A DNA stretch of 64,000 bases from Enterobacter hormaechei ATCC 49162 (lineage in GTDB: Bacteria > Pseudomonadota > Gammaproteobacteria > Enterobacterales > Enterobacteriaceae), in contig NZ_MKEQ01000001.1 of NCBI RefSeq assembly GCF_001875655.1, forward strand, positions 3,767,921 through 3,831,920, written 5' to 3'. Below, one piece after another: positions 38,966-50,346 of this stretch. The notes beneath the pieces were generated by a model. That model was given only the letters and a program-made list of their open reading frames with translations, searched no databases and was not told the DNA's origin. The translations under genes were made by a program, and so were the position numbers. The first letter of the stretch is position 1; the number at the start of each line of letters is the position of its first letter.

Positions 38966-40567
38966 ATGTTAAATCGTATTCGTATCTCGACCACACTGTT
39001 TTTGATTCTGATCCTGTGTGGGGTTTTGCAGGTTGGCAGTAACGGGTTGTCTTTCTGGGCGTTTCGCGATGGCTATCAGAATTTGCAGGAAGTTGAGACG
39101 AGTAATCAGCAGCGCTCCACACTGGCACAAACGCGTGCCGTGCTGTTGCAGGCAAGCACGGCGCTGAACAAAGCAGGGACGTTAACCGCGCTGAGCTATC
39201 CGCCGGATGATATTAAGGCGCTGATGGTCGTGGCCCGCAGCAGCCTGAAGCAGGCCGACGCGCAGTTTAAGGCGTTTACGGCGCAGGAGGCGGTGAGTGA
39301 GAAACAGAAAGCGCTGAACGTCGCCATGAAAAAGAACTTTGATGCGTGGTACAGCGATCTTGATCATCAGGCGACGTGGCTGGAGAACAACCAGCTTTCT
39401 GATTTCCTGACCGCGCCGGTGCAGGCGTCTCAGGCGGCGTTCGACGGCAGCTTTAACGCCTGGCAGCAGGATATTAACCAGTTTGTGGCGCGTGCCGGTG
39501 CGGACAGCCGCACCAGCTACCGCATGTCAGGGGTGATATTCCTGACCATGGTGATCCTGGCGGCCCTGCTGACCGGCGGCTCGCTGTGGTGGTCGCGCAA
39601 AATGATCGTCCAGCCGCTGGCCATTGTCAGCAGCCACTTCGACAGTATTGCGAAGGGCAACCTGGCGCGTCCGGTGGCCGTGTATGGCAGGAATGAAATA
39701 TCAGCGATTTTCGCCAGCCTGAAGGCGATGCAGGGATCGCTGCGGGAAACCGTCAGCAACGTTCGTCAGGGCAGTTACGCCATGCATACCGGGATCTCAG
39801 AGATTGCGGCAGGCAATAACGATCTGTCCTCCCGCACCGAACAGCAGGCGGCATCGCTGGCGCAGACGGCGGCCAGCATGGAGCAGCTGACTGCGACCGT
39901 AAGCCAGAACGCCGATAACGCGCGTCAGGCGTCCGACTTGTCAAAACAGGCGGCGATGACGGCGAAACGTGGGGGGGACCAGGCTTCACACGTCGCCAGC
40001 ACGATGCAGGAGATTGCCGCCAGTTCGCAGAAAATTGGCGACATTATCAGCGTCATCGACGGTATCGCGTTCCAGACCAATATTCTGGCGCTGAACGCTG
40101 CGGTGGAAGCGGCGCGTGCCGGGGAGCAGGGGCGCGGGTTCGCGGTGGTTGCCGGTGAAGTCCGTAACCTCGCCAGCCGCAGCGCCAACGCGGCGAAAGA
40201 GATCAAAGGGCTGATTGAAGAGTCGGTCTCCCGCGTTCAGCAGGGTTCCGCGCTGGTGGATACCGCCGCGCAGACCATGCACGAGATTGTCACCTCCGTG
40301 ACGCGGGTGAACGACATTATGGGCGAGATTGCCTCGGCGTCTGATGAACAACGCCGTGGTATTGATCAGGTGGCGCAGGCCGTAACACAGATGGATCAGG
40401 TTACCCAGCAGAACGCCTCACTGGTAGAAGAGGCGGCGGCGGCTACCGACCAGCTGGCAAACCAGGCGGATCACCTTACCGGGTTAGTCGCCGTTTTTAA
40501 TGTGAAAGAGCACGTTGAAGCAGTAACAGAAGTCGGACGGTCACAGGCCGTGCCCGTTGTATCCTGA
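38966..40567 (+). CDS. tap: Methyl-accepting chemotaxis protein Tap (dipeptide receptor)
   Basis: A 533-residue receptor, the E. coli Tap length, starting [19 protein letters not shown]. Two membrane segments, a periplasmic sensor ([20 protein letters not shown]), HAMP and signalling domain. Like E. coli Tap it lacks the terminal NWETF pentapeptide and ends AVPVVS, so its methylation depends on high-abundance receptors such as Tar. Tap senses dipeptides through DppA and also pyrimidines; specificity here is by homology. It follows tar after 44 bp. Confidence 0.94.
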   Translation: MLNRIRISTTLFLILILCGVLQVGSNGLSFWAFRDGYQNLQEVETSNQQRSTLAQTRAVLLQASTALNKAGTLTALSYPPDDIKALMVVARSSLKQADAQFKAFTAQEAVSEKQKALNVAMKKNFDAWYSDLDHQATWLENNQLSDFLTAPVQASQAAFDGSFNAWQQDINQFVARAGADSRTSYRMSGVIFLTMVILAALLTGGSLWWSRKMIVQPLAIVSSHFDSIAKGNLARPVAVYGRNEISAIFASLKAMQGSLRETVSNVRQGSYAMHTGISEIAAGNNDLSSRTEQQAASLAQTAASMEQLTATVSQNADNARQASDLSKQAAMTAKRGGDQASHVASTMQEIAASSQKIGDIISVIDGIAFQTNILALNAAVEAARAGEQGRGFAVVAGEVRNLASRSANAAKEIKGLIEESVSRVQQGSALVDTAAQTMHEIVTSVTRVNDIMGEIASASDEQRRGIDQVAQAVTQMDQVTQQNASLVEEAAAATDQLANQADHLTGLVAVFNVKEHVEAVTEVGRSQAVPVVS

Positions 40568-40586
40568 ATGTGATAAAGAAGGCGCT

Positions 40587-41449
40587 ATGACATCACCCAT
40601 GCCCTCAGGGCAAACGTCATTATTGTTACAGATGACACAGCGCCTCGCGCTGTCCGACGCGCATTTTCGTCGGATATGTCAGTTAATCTACCAGCGTGCG
40701 GGGATCGTGCTTGCGGACCATAAGCGAGACATGGTTTACAACCGGCTGGTGCGGCGCTTGCGCACGCTGGGGCTGGATGATTTTGGCCGCTATCTGAGCA
40801 TGCTCGAAGCGAACCAGAACAGCGCCGAATGGCAGGCATTTATCAACTCATTAACCACCAACCTGACCGCGTTTTTCCGCGAGGCGCATCACTTCCCGGT
40901 GCTGGCGGAACACGCCCGTCGCCGTAGCGGAGAGTATCGCGTCTGGAGCGCGGCGGCCTCTACCGGGGAAGAGCCGTACTCGCTGGCCATCACCCTGGCG
41001 GACACCCTGGGCATGGCGCCGGGCCGCTGGAAAGTGTACGCCAGCGACATCGACACCGAAGTGCTGGAAAAAGCCCGTAACGGCGTTTATCGCCAGGATG
41101 AGCTGAAAACGCTGTCGCCGCAGCAGCTACAGCGTTACTTCATGCGCGGCACCGGACCGCATGAAGGACTGGTGCGCGTACGCCAGGAGCTGGCGAACTG
41201 CGTGGAATTTGCCCCCGTCAATTTACTGGATAAGCAGTACAACGTGCCGGGGCCATTCGACGCCATTTTTTGCCGTAACGTGATGATCTATTTTGATAAA
41301 ACGACGCAACAGGACATATTGCGTCGCTTTGTTCCGCAGCTCAAGCCTGACGGTTTACTGTTTGCCGGGCACTCGGAAAACTTTAGCAACCTCGTGCGTG
41401 AGTTTAGCCTGCGTGGGCAAACGGTATATGCGCTGAGTAAGGAAAAAGC

Positions 41450-41453
<4 letters not shown>
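40587..41453 (+). CDS. cheR: Chemotaxis protein methyltransferase CheR
   Basis: A 288-residue enzyme that methylates receptor glutamates with S-adenosylmethionine. N-terminal helical domain, then the Rossmann domain with [17 protein letters not shown] (SAM loop), [11 protein letters not shown] and [11 protein letters not shown] beta subdomain binds NWETF. The ATG at 40587 aligns with E. coli CheR (286); an in-frame start at 40557 lies inside tap. Ends with a 4-bp overlap with cheB. Confidence 0.96.
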
Positions 41454-42906
<1,453 letters not shown>

Positions 42907-42916
42907 GGTGGTAGTG

Positions 42917-43561
42917 ATGATGCAACCTGCTATGAAACCCGTTGAAGAACATTCGCCGAGCGACATTATTGCCCGCATTGGTAGCCTGACGCGCATGCTG
43001 CGCGACAGCCTGCGTGAGCTGGGGCTGGATCAGGCTATCGCCGAAGCGGCGGAAGCCATCCCTGACGCGCGTGACCGTCTGGACTACGTTGTGCAGATGA
43101 CCGCGCAGGCGGCCGAGCGTGCGCTGAACAGCGTTGAAGCCTCGCAGCCGCACCAGGATGCGATGGAGAAGGGGGCGAAAGCGCTGAGCAAACGCTGGGA
43201 TGAGTGGTTTGAGAACCCTATCGAGCTGGCGGATGCCCGCGAACTGGTCACGGATACCCGTCAGTACCTGGGTGATGTCCCAGGCCACACCAGCTTCACC
43301 AATGCCCAGCTGCTGGACATTATGATGGCGCAGGATTTCCAGGATCTCACCGGTCAGGTCATCAAGCGCATGATGGACGTGATTCAGGAGATTGAACGTC
43401 AGCTGCTGATGGTGCTGCTGGAGAACATCCCGGAACCGGCTGCCCGTCCGAAACGCGAGAACGAAAGCCTGCTCAATGGTCCACAGCTTGATACCAGCAA
43501 AGCGGGCGTGGTGGCAAGCCAGGATCAGGTGGACGATCTGCTGGACAGTCTTGGCTTCTGA
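42917..43561 (+). CDS. cheZ: CheY-P phosphatase CheZ
   Basis: A 214-residue helical dimer, same length as E. coli. The catalytic Gln147 and Asp143 region reads [16 protein letters not shown], and the C-terminal CheY-binding peptide [14 protein letters not shown] is intact. It terminates the CheY-P signal at receptor arrays. The start MMQPAMKP at 42917 aligns with E. coli; the earlier GTG at 42908 is rejected. Confidence 0.97.
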   Translation: MMQPAMKPVEEHSPSDIIARIGSLTRMLRDSLRELGLDQAIAEAAEAIPDARDRLDYVVQMTAQAAERALNSVEASQPHQDAMEKGAKALSKRWDEWFENPIELADARELVTDTRQYLGDVPGHTSFTNAQLLDIMMAQDFQDLTGQVIKRMMDVIQEIERQLLMVLLENIPEPAARPKRENESLLNGPQLDTSKAGVVASQDQVDDLLDSLGF

Positions 43562-43570
43562 TGGCCCGTT

Positions 43571-43646
43571 CTGCCTCAGGTCGTTAGCGCGGCCTGAGGC
43601 AGCACAGGACAAAAACAGCGAAAAGAGCCCTAATAATCGGGCTTTT
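43571..43646 (+). terminator. Two hairpins between cheZ and flhB
   Basis: CTGCCTCAGG/CCTGAGGCAG (43571-43602) lies 10 bp after cheZ; a second stem with AGCCC/GGGCT (43621-43646) ends in TTTT. They probably end the tar-cheZ transcript and separate it from flhBAE. Confidence 0.6.
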
Positions 43647-43711
43647 CCCGCCATTGGATTTTCTCTGCGCTGGCATGATACCCGTGAATTAATGGGCTGC
43701 GAGCAGGCACA

Positions 43712-44860
43712 GTGGCAGAAGAGAACGACGACAAAACAGAAGCCCCCACACCCCACCGACTTGAAAAAGCCCGTGAGGATGGGCAGATCCCCCGATCCCG
43801 AGAGCTGACATCCCTGCTGATCCTGGTGGTGGGCGTCTGCATAATCTGGTGGGGCGGGGAGATGCTCGCCCGCAGACTGGCGGGAATGCTCTCTGCTGGC
43901 TTACGTTTTGATCACAGCATGGTCAATGACCCCAATCTGATCCTCATCCAGATCATCAACCTGGTGAAAAGCGCGATGATCGCTCTGCTGCCGTTGATTG
44001 CTGGCGTGGTGATCGTGGCCCTTGTTTCGCCAGTCATGCTCGGTGGCCTGGTGTTCAGCGGTAAATCGCTGCAACCGAAATTCTCTAAGCTCAATCCGTT
44101 CCCCGGTATTGCGAAAATGTTTTCCGCGCAAACCGGGGCTGAGCTTCTTAAAGCGATCCTGAAATCGCTTCTTATGGGCAGTACTGCCGGTTTTTTTCTG
44201 TGGCACCACTGGCCGGAGATGATGCGCCTGATCAGCGAATCCCCGATGACGGCGATGAAGAATGCTCTGAACCTGGTCGGGTTATGCTCGTTGCTGGTGG
44301 TACTCAGCATTATTCCGATGGTGGCGTTCGACGTTATCTTCCAGATCTATTCCCATATCAAGAAGCTGCGAATGTCGCGTCAGGACATCCGCGATGAATA
44401 TAAACAGATGGAAGGCGACCCGCACGTTAAGGGCCGTATCCGCCAGATGCAGCGTGCTGCCGCGCGTCGTCGCATGATGGAGGATGTGCCGAAAGCCGAT
44501 GTGATCGTCACCAACCCGACCCACTACTCCGTGGCGCTTCAGTACGACGAAAATAAAATGAGCGCGCCGAAAGTGGTGGCGAAAGGGGCAGGGCTGATTG
44601 CGCTGCGCATTCGTGAAATCGCGACGGAAAACCGCGTACCGATCCTTGAAGCGCCGCCGCTGGCCCGTGCCCTGTATCGCCACGCGGAAATTGGACAACA
44701 GATCCCGGGCCAGCTTTACGCCGCTGTCGCAGAGGTGCTGGCCTGGGTGTGGCAACTGAAACGCTGGCGTTTAGCGGGCGGTCAACGACCTGTAAAACCT
44801 GAGAACCTTCCGGTGCCTGAAGCACTGGATTTTTTGAACGAGAAGGACACTGATGGCTAA
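43712..44860 (+). CDS. flhB: Flagellar type III export switch protein FlhB
   Basis: A 382-residue protein with four N-terminal membrane segments and a cytoplasmic domain that self-cleaves within NPTH (around residue 269, VIVTNPTHYSVAL). Cleavage changes export from rod/hook to filament substrates. The start is GTG at 43712, as the alignment with E. coli MAEESDDKTEAPTPHRLEKA shows. flhA overlaps by 8 bp. Confidence 0.97.
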   Translation: MAEENDDKTEAPTPHRLEKAREDGQIPRSRELTSLLILVVGVCIIWWGGEMLARRLAGMLSAGLRFDHSMVNDPNLILIQIINLVKSAMIALLPLIAGVVIVALVSPVMLGGLVFSGKSLQPKFSKLNPFPGIAKMFSAQTGAELLKAILKSLLMGSTAGFFLWHHWPEMMRLISESPMTAMKNALNLVGLCSLLVVLSIIPMVAFDVIFQIYSHIKKLRMSRQDIRDEYKQMEGDPHVKGRIRQMQRAAARRRMMEDVPKADVIVTNPTHYSVALQYDENKMSAPKVVAKGAGLIALRIREIATENRVPILEAPPLARALYRHAEIGQQIPGQLYAAVAEVLAWVWQLKRWRLAGGQRPVKPENLPVPEALDFLNEKDTDG

Positions 44861-46931
44861 TCTGGTGGCAATGTTGCGCCTGCCCGGCAACCTGAAATCG
44901 ACGCAATGGCAGATCCTTGCCGGACCGATTCTGATCCTGCTAATTCTGTCGATGATGGTGCTGCCGTTACCGGCATTTATCCTCGACCTGCTTTTTACCT
45001 TCAACATTGCGTTGTCCATTATGGTGCTGCTGGTGGCGATGTTCACCCAGCGCACGCTGGAGTTCGCCGCGTTTCCAACGATCCTGCTGTTCACCACGCT
45101 GCTGCGCCTGGCGCTGAACGTCGCCTCCACGCGAATCATCCTGATGGAAGGGCATACCGGCGCGGCGGCGGCGGGTAAGGTGGTGGAAGCCTTCGGTCAC
45201 TTCCTGGTGGGCGGTAATTTCGCCATCGGTATCGTGGTGTTTGTCATCCTCGTTATCATCAACTTTATGGTTATTACCAAAGGTGCGGGGCGTATCGCGG
45301 AAGTGGGTGCGCGTTTTGTGCTGGACGGGATGCCGGGCAAGCAGATGGCGATCGACGCCGATCTGAACGCCGGGCTTATTGCCGAAGATGAAGCGAAAAA
45401 ACGCCGTGCGGAAGTGACCCAGGAAGCGGACTTCTACGGTTCGATGGACGGTGCGAGTAAGTTTGTGCGCGGTGACGCCATCGCGGGCATCCTGATTATG
45501 GTGATTAACGTCATCGGCGGCCTGCTGGTGGGGGTATTGCAGCACGGCATGGACATGGGGCATGCGGCGGAAAGTTATACGCTGCTGACCATCGGTGACG
45601 GTCTGGTCGCCCAGATCCCGGCGCTGGTGATCTCCACGGCGGCGGGTGTGATTGTGACCCGCGTCAGCACCGATCAGGACGTGGGTGAGCAGATGGTGGG
45701 GCAGCTGTTCAGCAACCCGCGCGTTATGCTGCTCTCCGCGGCGGTGCTGGGTCTGCTCGGTATGGTGCCAGGCATGCCGAACCTGGTGTTCCTGCTGTTT
45801 ACCGCCGCGCTGCTGGGGCTTGCCTGGTGGATGCGTGGGCGTGAAACCCAGCCTAAGGCAGAGCCAGCCCCGGTGAAAATGCCGGAGAACACCCAGGCGG
45901 TAGAAGCGACCTGGAACGACGTTCAGCTGGAAGATTCGCTGGGGATGGAAGTGGGGTATCGCCTGATCCCCATGGTGGATTTCCAGCAGGATGGCGAGCT
46001 GCTTGGCCGTATTCGCAGTATTCGTAAAAAATTCGCCCAGGACATGGGCTTCCTGCCGCCGGTGGTCCATATCCGAGACAACATGGATCTCCCGCCTGCG
46101 CGCTACCGCATCCTGATGAAAGGGGTGGAGATCGGCAGCGGCGATGCGTATCCCGGACGCTGGCTGGCGATTAACCCGGGCACGGCCGCAGGCACGTTGC
46201 CGGGTGAGCAGACGACCGACCCGGCCTTTGGTCTGGCGGCCATCTGGATTGAGAGCGCCCTGAAAGAGCAGGCGCAGATCCAGGGTTACACGGTTGTTGA
46301 GGCCAGTACCGTGGTAGCGACGCACCTCAACCATTTGATTGGTCAGTTCTCCGCCGAACTGTTTGGTCGTCAGGAGGCGCAACAGCTGCTCGACCGCGTA
46401 ACACAGGAGATGCCGAAGCTGACCGAAGATTTGGTCCCGGGCGTGCTGACCTTAACCACCCTGCACAAAGTGCTGCAAAATCTGCTCGACGAGAAAGTGC
46501 CCATTCGCGATATGCGTACCATCCTTGAGACGCTGGCCGAACATGCGCCGCTGCAAAGCGATCCGCACGAACTGACGGCGGTGGTGCGCGTGGCGCTCGG
46601 ACGCGCCATTACCCAGCAATGGTTCCCGGGAACCGGCGAAGTGCAGGTGATTGGCCTCGACACGCCGCTGGAACGTCTGCTGCTTCAGGCGTTGCAGGGC
46701 GGCGGCGGGCTGGAGCCGGGTCTGGCGGACAGATTACTGGCGCAAACCCAAGAGGCGCTGGCGCGCCAGGAGATGCTGGGGGCGCCGCCGGTGCTGCTGG
46801 TGAATCACGCGCTGCGTCCGCTGCTGTCGCGCTTCCTGCGCCGGAGCCTGAATCAGCTGGTGGTGCTGTCGAATATGGAGCTGTCCGATAACCGCAATAT
46901 TCGCATGACGGCGACCATAGGAGGGAAATAA
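44853..46931 (+). CDS. flhA: Flagellar type III export gate protein FlhA
   Basis: A 692-residue protein: eight membrane segments (1-330), the FHIPEP-like conserved loop (MPGKQMAIDADLNAGLI), and a four-subdomain cytoplasmic part that forms the nonameric ring binding chaperone-substrate complexes. Length equals E. coli FlhA. It energises export with proton flow. Second gene of flhBAE; flhE starts at its last base (TAATG). Confidence 0.97.
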   Translation: MANLVAMLRLPGNLKSTQWQILAGPILILLILSMMVLPLPAFILDLLFTFNIALSIMVLLVAMFTQRTLEFAAFPTILLFTTLLRLALNVASTRIILMEGHTGAAAAGKVVEAFGHFLVGGNFAIGIVVFVILVIINFMVITKGAGRIAEVGARFVLDGMPGKQMAIDADLNAGLIAEDEAKKRRAEVTQEADFYGSMDGASKFVRGDAIAGILIMVINVIGGLLVGVLQHGMDMGHAAESYTLLTIGDGLVAQIPALVISTAAGVIVTRVSTDQDVGEQMVGQLFSNPRVMLLSAAVLGLLGMVPGMPNLVFLLFTAALLGLAWWMRGRETQPKAEPAPVKMPENTQAVEATWNDVQLEDSLGMEVGYRLIPMVDFQQDGELLGRIRSIRKKFAQDMGFLPPVVHIRDNMDLPPARYRILMKGVEIGSGDAYPGRWLAINPGTAAGTLPGEQTTDPAFGLAAIWIESALKEQAQIQGYTVVEASTVVATHLNHLIGQFSAELFGRQEAQQLLDRVTQEMPKLTEDLVPGVLTLTTLHKVLQNLLDEKVPIRDMRTILETLAEHAPLQSDPHELTAVVRVALGRAITQQWFPGTGEVQVIGLDTPLERLLLQALQGGGGLEPGLADRLLAQTQEALARQEMLGAPPVLLVNHALRPLLSRFLRRSLNQLVVLSNMELSDNRNIRMTATIGGK

Positions 46932-47323
46932 TGCGTAAGTGGCTGTGGATTTTACTTTTCCCGCTGGTGGCACAGGCCGCAGGCGAGGGGGCATGGCAGG
47001 CCAGCAGCATCGGCTTAACGCTCAACCATCGGGGGGAGGCGATCTCCTCCCGTCCGCTGTCCGCCGCTGAGCCGGTGTCCGGGCTGATGACGCTGGTGGC
47101 CTGGCATTACACGCTGACGGGACCCACACCTGCCGGATTGCGGGTGCGGCTGTGCTCGCTGACCCGCTGCGCGGAAATCGAGGGACAAAGTGGCACGACC
47201 CAGGCCTTCAACGGGGTCTCTGCTCAGGAACCTCTGCGCTTTATCTGGGAAGTGCCAGGCGGTGGACGGCTGATCCCGGCGCTGAAGGTTCAGCGCAATG
47301 AGGTGCTCGTCAACTACCGCTAA
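46931..47323 (+). CDS. flhE: Flagellar protein FlhE
   Basis: A 130-residue periplasmic protein with a cleavable signal peptide (MRKWLWILLFPLVAQAA) and a compact beta-rich mature domain with one cysteine pair (RLCSLTRCAEI). FlhE is reported to prevent proton leakage through the flagellar export gate in Salmonella and E. coli. The start codon overlaps the flhA stop (TAATG). Last gene of the flagellar cluster. Confidence 0.94.
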   Translation: MRKWLWILLFPLVAQAAGEGAWQASSIGLTLNHRGEAISSRPLSAAEPVSGLMTLVAWHYTLTGPTPAGLRVRLCSLTRCAEIEGQSGTTQAFNGVSAQEPLRFIWEVPGGGRLIPALKVQRNEVLVNYR

Positions 47324-47396
47324 CTGCCTGCCTTTTCGCCAGTCTTCAGGCATTTATGAAGGCTGGCTCGCAAAATTGACCCTCCCTTTTGATACA

Positions 47397-47415
47397 AAAG
47401 AAACGCTGTTTTATA
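47397..47415. promoter_or_regulatory. KdgR-like operator
   Basis: The 19-bp site with core GAAAC-GCT-GTTTT fits the pectin-regulon consensus AATRAAAYNNYRTTTYATT at all but two positions. It lies 170-190 bp before the transporter gene. KdgR represses pectin and uronate catabolism genes in enterobacteria, agreeing with the GH105 enzyme downstream. Confidence 0.6.
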
Positions 47416-47584
47416 AATCAGTGACACGCGTATTGACACTCTTTGCATTTTTGCCATTCACCACTTTGTGATGGCAGAAACAGAAAGGTATCAACAGGTC
47501 GATACTTTTACTGTAGCCGTGTAAAAACTCCCGGACGAGGTTTGCTTACAGGGAGTCTCCCAAAACTGATTAGGGTTGACGGCA

Positions 47585-49168
47585 ATGAAAACACGTAAAA
47601 TTGGACTCGCAAATTATCTTGCTTACGGGTCAGGCGACTTCCTCGGCGCGGGGACTACCGCCCTGACGGCCGCCTGGCTTTTATATTTTTATACCACTTT
47701 CTGTGGACTCACACCGATTGAAGCAACCTTTATCTTCGCCGCCGCAAGGGTGCTGGATGCGGTTGTCAGCCCGTTAATGGGCTTTTTAACCGATAACTTT
47801 GGCACCACCTGGCTGGGTAAGCGTTTTGGCCGTCGTAAGTTCTTCATCCTGCTCGGCATTCCCTGCGTGTTTAGCTACTCGCTGATGTGGGTAGGGGACA
47901 TGAGTTTCTGGTACTACCTGCTGACCTATCTGATCTTTGATATCGTCTACACCATGATCCTGGTGCCGTACGAAACGCTGGTGCCGGAGATGACGGACGA
48001 TTTCAAGCAGAAAACCAAATTCTCCGGGGCGCGTATCTCTATGGCGCAGATGTCCGCCATTCTGGCCTCCTTCCTGCCGGGGATCCTGCTTACGCACTTC
48101 GGCAAAGACAACGCGATCTCCTTTTTCTATGCAAGCCTGGTCTTCTCCGTACTCTGTGCGCTGATGCTCACTTTCGTCTGGTTCTTCACCTGGGAGCGTC
48201 CGCGTGAAGAGTGGTCTGAAGCGGCCCTGCTGGCCGAAGAAGAGAAGAAAAAGCTGACCCTGGGCCAGAGCCTGAATCGTCTTTTTGTCGAGTTAAGTTC
48301 GACGCTGCGTATCAAGATTTTCCGCCAGCACCTTGGCATGTACCTCGGCGGCTATATTGCCCAGGACGTGTTTAACGCCGTATTCACCTACTACGTGGTG
48401 TTTGTGCTGATGCAGGAAGCGTCAATGGCGTCCAACCTGCTGGGCACGATGGCCATCTTCCAGTTCCTGGCCGTGATCGGGATGATCCCGCTGTGCATTC
48501 GCTTCGGACCTGCGCCGTCTTACCGCATGGTGGTCGTGCTGTTTGGCCTGGCTTCGCTCTCTTACGCGGTGCTTTATTACGCGGGCCTGAGCGACGTTTA
48601 CGCTCTGCTGCTGCTGATCTCTGCGGTTGCCGGGCTTGGTCGCGGGGGGATCAACTATGTTCCGTGGAACACCTACACCTACATTGCTGACGTGGACGAA
48701 GTGATCACCGGTCAGCGTCGCGAAGGGATCTTCGCAGGCATCATGACCCTGACCCGTAAAGCGTCTCAGGCTGGCGCGGTAATGCTGGTGGGGATCGTGA
48801 TGCAGATGTCCGGCTTTGTCAGCGGTCAAAAAGTGCAGCCTGCGGAAGTGAGCCACACCATTCTGATGATCCTGAGCGTTGGCACAATCCTGGTGTTGTT
48901 CTGCGGCTTCCTGGTCTCCCTGCGCTTCAAACTCAATTTACAGACCCACAGCACCCTGCGTGAAGAGACCGCGAAAATGCGCGAGTCCGGCCACGCCATG
49001 CCCGAAGCGGCGACACCACAGGCCCGCGCTACCGTGGAGATGCTGGCCGGTATGCCGTATGAATCCCTGTGGGGCAACAACAATATTGGTTATCTGAATC
49101 GCAATAAACCGGCGGCCCCTTCGCTGAAGGATCGTGCGGTACTGAATTCGACATACAACAGAGGTTAA
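47585..49168 (+). CDS. GPH-family sugar:cation symporter, probably for unsaturated pectin oligosaccharides (RhiT/TogT-like)
   Basis: A 527-residue MFS carrier of the glycoside-pentoside-hexuronide family with twelve membrane segments; GPH features include GDFLGAGTT in helix 1, the loop TWLGKRFGRRKFF and YVPWNTYTYIADVDE. It is cotranscribed (1-bp gap) with a GH105 hydrolase, the pairing known for rhamnogalacturonide uptake (RhiT-RhiN) in Dickeya. Substrate is inferred from this. ATG at 47585 preferred over TTG at 47576. Confidence 0.82.
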   Translation: MKTRKIGLANYLAYGSGDFLGAGTTALTAAWLLYFYTTFCGLTPIEATFIFAAARVLDAVVSPLMGFLTDNFGTTWLGKRFGRRKFFILLGIPCVFSYSLMWVGDMSFWYYLLTYLIFDIVYTMILVPYETLVPEMTDDFKQKTKFSGARISMAQMSAILASFLPGILLTHFGKDNAISFFYASLVFSVLCALMLTFVWFFTWERPREEWSEAALLAEEEKKKLTLGQSLNRLFVELSSTLRIKIFRQHLGMYLGGYIAQDVFNAVFTYYVVFVLMQEASMASNLLGTMAIFQFLAVIGMIPLCIRFGPAPSYRMVVVLFGLASLSYAVLYYAGLSDVYALLLLISAVAGLGRGGINYVPWNTYTYIADVDEVITGQRREGIFAGIMTLTRKASQAGAVMLVGIVMQMSGFVSGQKVQPAEVSHTILMILSVGTILVLFCGFLVSLRFKLNLQTHSTLREETAKMRESGHAMPEAATPQARATVEMLAGMPYESLWGNNNIGYLNRNKPAAPSLKDRAVLNSTYNRG

Positions 49169-49169
49169 G

Positions 49170-50312
49170 ATGATGAAAGTTTGGCCTGTCAAACATAGCC
49201 CGTTACTGCGTCAGCCTGAGCGCTTTATCGCCAGGGATGAGCTGAAATCGCTGATTCAAAAGGTGACGCATAACCTGGTCAATATCCATGACAAAACGGG
49301 TGAGTTTTTGCTGCGGCTGGACGACGGGCGCGTGATCGACACCAAAGGCTGGGCCGGATGGGAATGGACGCACGGCGTCGGTTTATACGGTATCTGGCAG
49401 TATTACTGCCAGACCGGTGACGAAGGGATGCGCGAGATTATCGACAGCTGGTTTGCTGACCGTTTCGCAGAAGGTGCAACCACTAAAAACGTGAATACCA
49501 TGTCGCCGTTCCTGACGCTGGCGTATCGCTATGAAGAGACCAAAAACCCGGCCTGGCTGCCGTGGCTGGAAAGCTGGGCGGAATGGGCGATGAATGAGAT
49601 GCCGCGCACCGAGCATGGCGGCATGCAGCACATCACCCTGGCGGAAGAGAACCATCAGCAGATGTGGGATGACACGCTGATGATGACGGTGCTGCCGCTG
49701 GCGAAAATCGGCAAGCTGCTGAACAAGCCGGAGTACGTAGAGGAGGCGATCTATCAGTTCCTGCTCCACGTACAGAACCTGATGGATCGGGAGACGGGGC
49801 TGTGGTTCCACGGCTGGAATTACGAAGGCAATCACAACTTTGCCAACGCCCGCTGGGCGCGCGGCAACAGCTGGCTGACCATCGTGATCCCGGATTTCCT
49901 CGAGCTGGTGGATCTGCCGGAAAACAACGCCGTCCGTCGTTATCTGGTGCAGGTGCTGAATGCGCAGATCGCCGCGCTGGCAAAATGTCAGGACGAGAGT
50001 GGATTGTGGCATACGCTGCTGGACGATCCTGATTCTTATCTGGAGGCATCGGCCACCGCAGGGTTTGCCTACGGCATTCTGAAAGCCGTGCGCAAGCGTT
50101 ATGTCGGCGCAGAGTATGCAGCGGTGGCGGAGAAAGCGATTCGCGGTATCGTGCAAAACATCTCGCCGGAAGGGGAGTTGCTGCAAACGTCCTTCGGGAC
50201 GGGGATGGGCAGCGATCTGGCGTTTTACCGTCAGATACCGCTGACGTCGATGCCGTATGGACAGGCAATGGCGATTCTGTGTCTGACGGAGTATTTGCGG
50301 AAATATTTCTGA
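49170..50312 (+). CDS. GH105 unsaturated rhamnogalacturonyl hydrolase (RhiN/YteR-like)
   Basis: A 380-residue cytoplasmic alpha6/alpha6-barrel enzyme. Family features: GWAGWEWTHGVGLYGIWQYY, the catalytic aspartate in QQMWDDTLMMTVLP, and WARGNSWLTIVIP. GH105 enzymes hydrate the double bond left by rhamnogalacturonan or pectate lyases and release an unsaturated uronate. With the symporter it forms a two-gene uptake-and-cleavage unit between flhE and argS, where E. coli has nothing similar. Confidence 0.87.
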   Translation: MMKVWPVKHSPLLRQPERFIARDELKSLIQKVTHNLVNIHDKTGEFLLRLDDGRVIDTKGWAGWEWTHGVGLYGIWQYYCQTGDEGMREIIDSWFADRFAEGATTKNVNTMSPFLTLAYRYEETKNPAWLPWLESWAEWAMNEMPRTEHGGMQHITLAEENHQQMWDDTLMMTVLPLAKIGKLLNKPEYVEEAIYQFLLHVQNLMDRETGLWFHGWNYEGNHNFANARWARGNSWLTIVIPDFLELVDLPENNAVRRYLVQVLNAQIAALAKCQDESGLWHTLLDDPDSYLEASATAGFAYGILKAVRKRYVGAEYAAVAEKAIRGIVQNISPEGELLQTSFGTGMGSDLAFYRQIPLTSMPYGQAMAILCLTEYLRKYF

Positions 50313-50316
50313 TAAT

Positions 50317-50346
50317 AAAAAACCCGGCTTTCGCCGGATTTTTTTA
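50317..50346. terminator. Bidirectional terminator between the GH105 gene and argS
   Basis: AACCCGGC pairs with GCCGGATT around TTTC, with A residues before and T residues after, so it works on both strands for two convergent genes. Confidence 0.9.

Noticed and set aside
44967..46382. A 471-codon open frame on the minus strand
   Set aside because: Antisense to flhA, with a low-complexity His/Gln/Arg-rich translation and no ribosome site.
47432..47460. TTGACA-like -35 box before the GPH symporter
   Set aside because: No acceptable -10 sequence lies 16-18 bp downstream, so I do not call a promoter.
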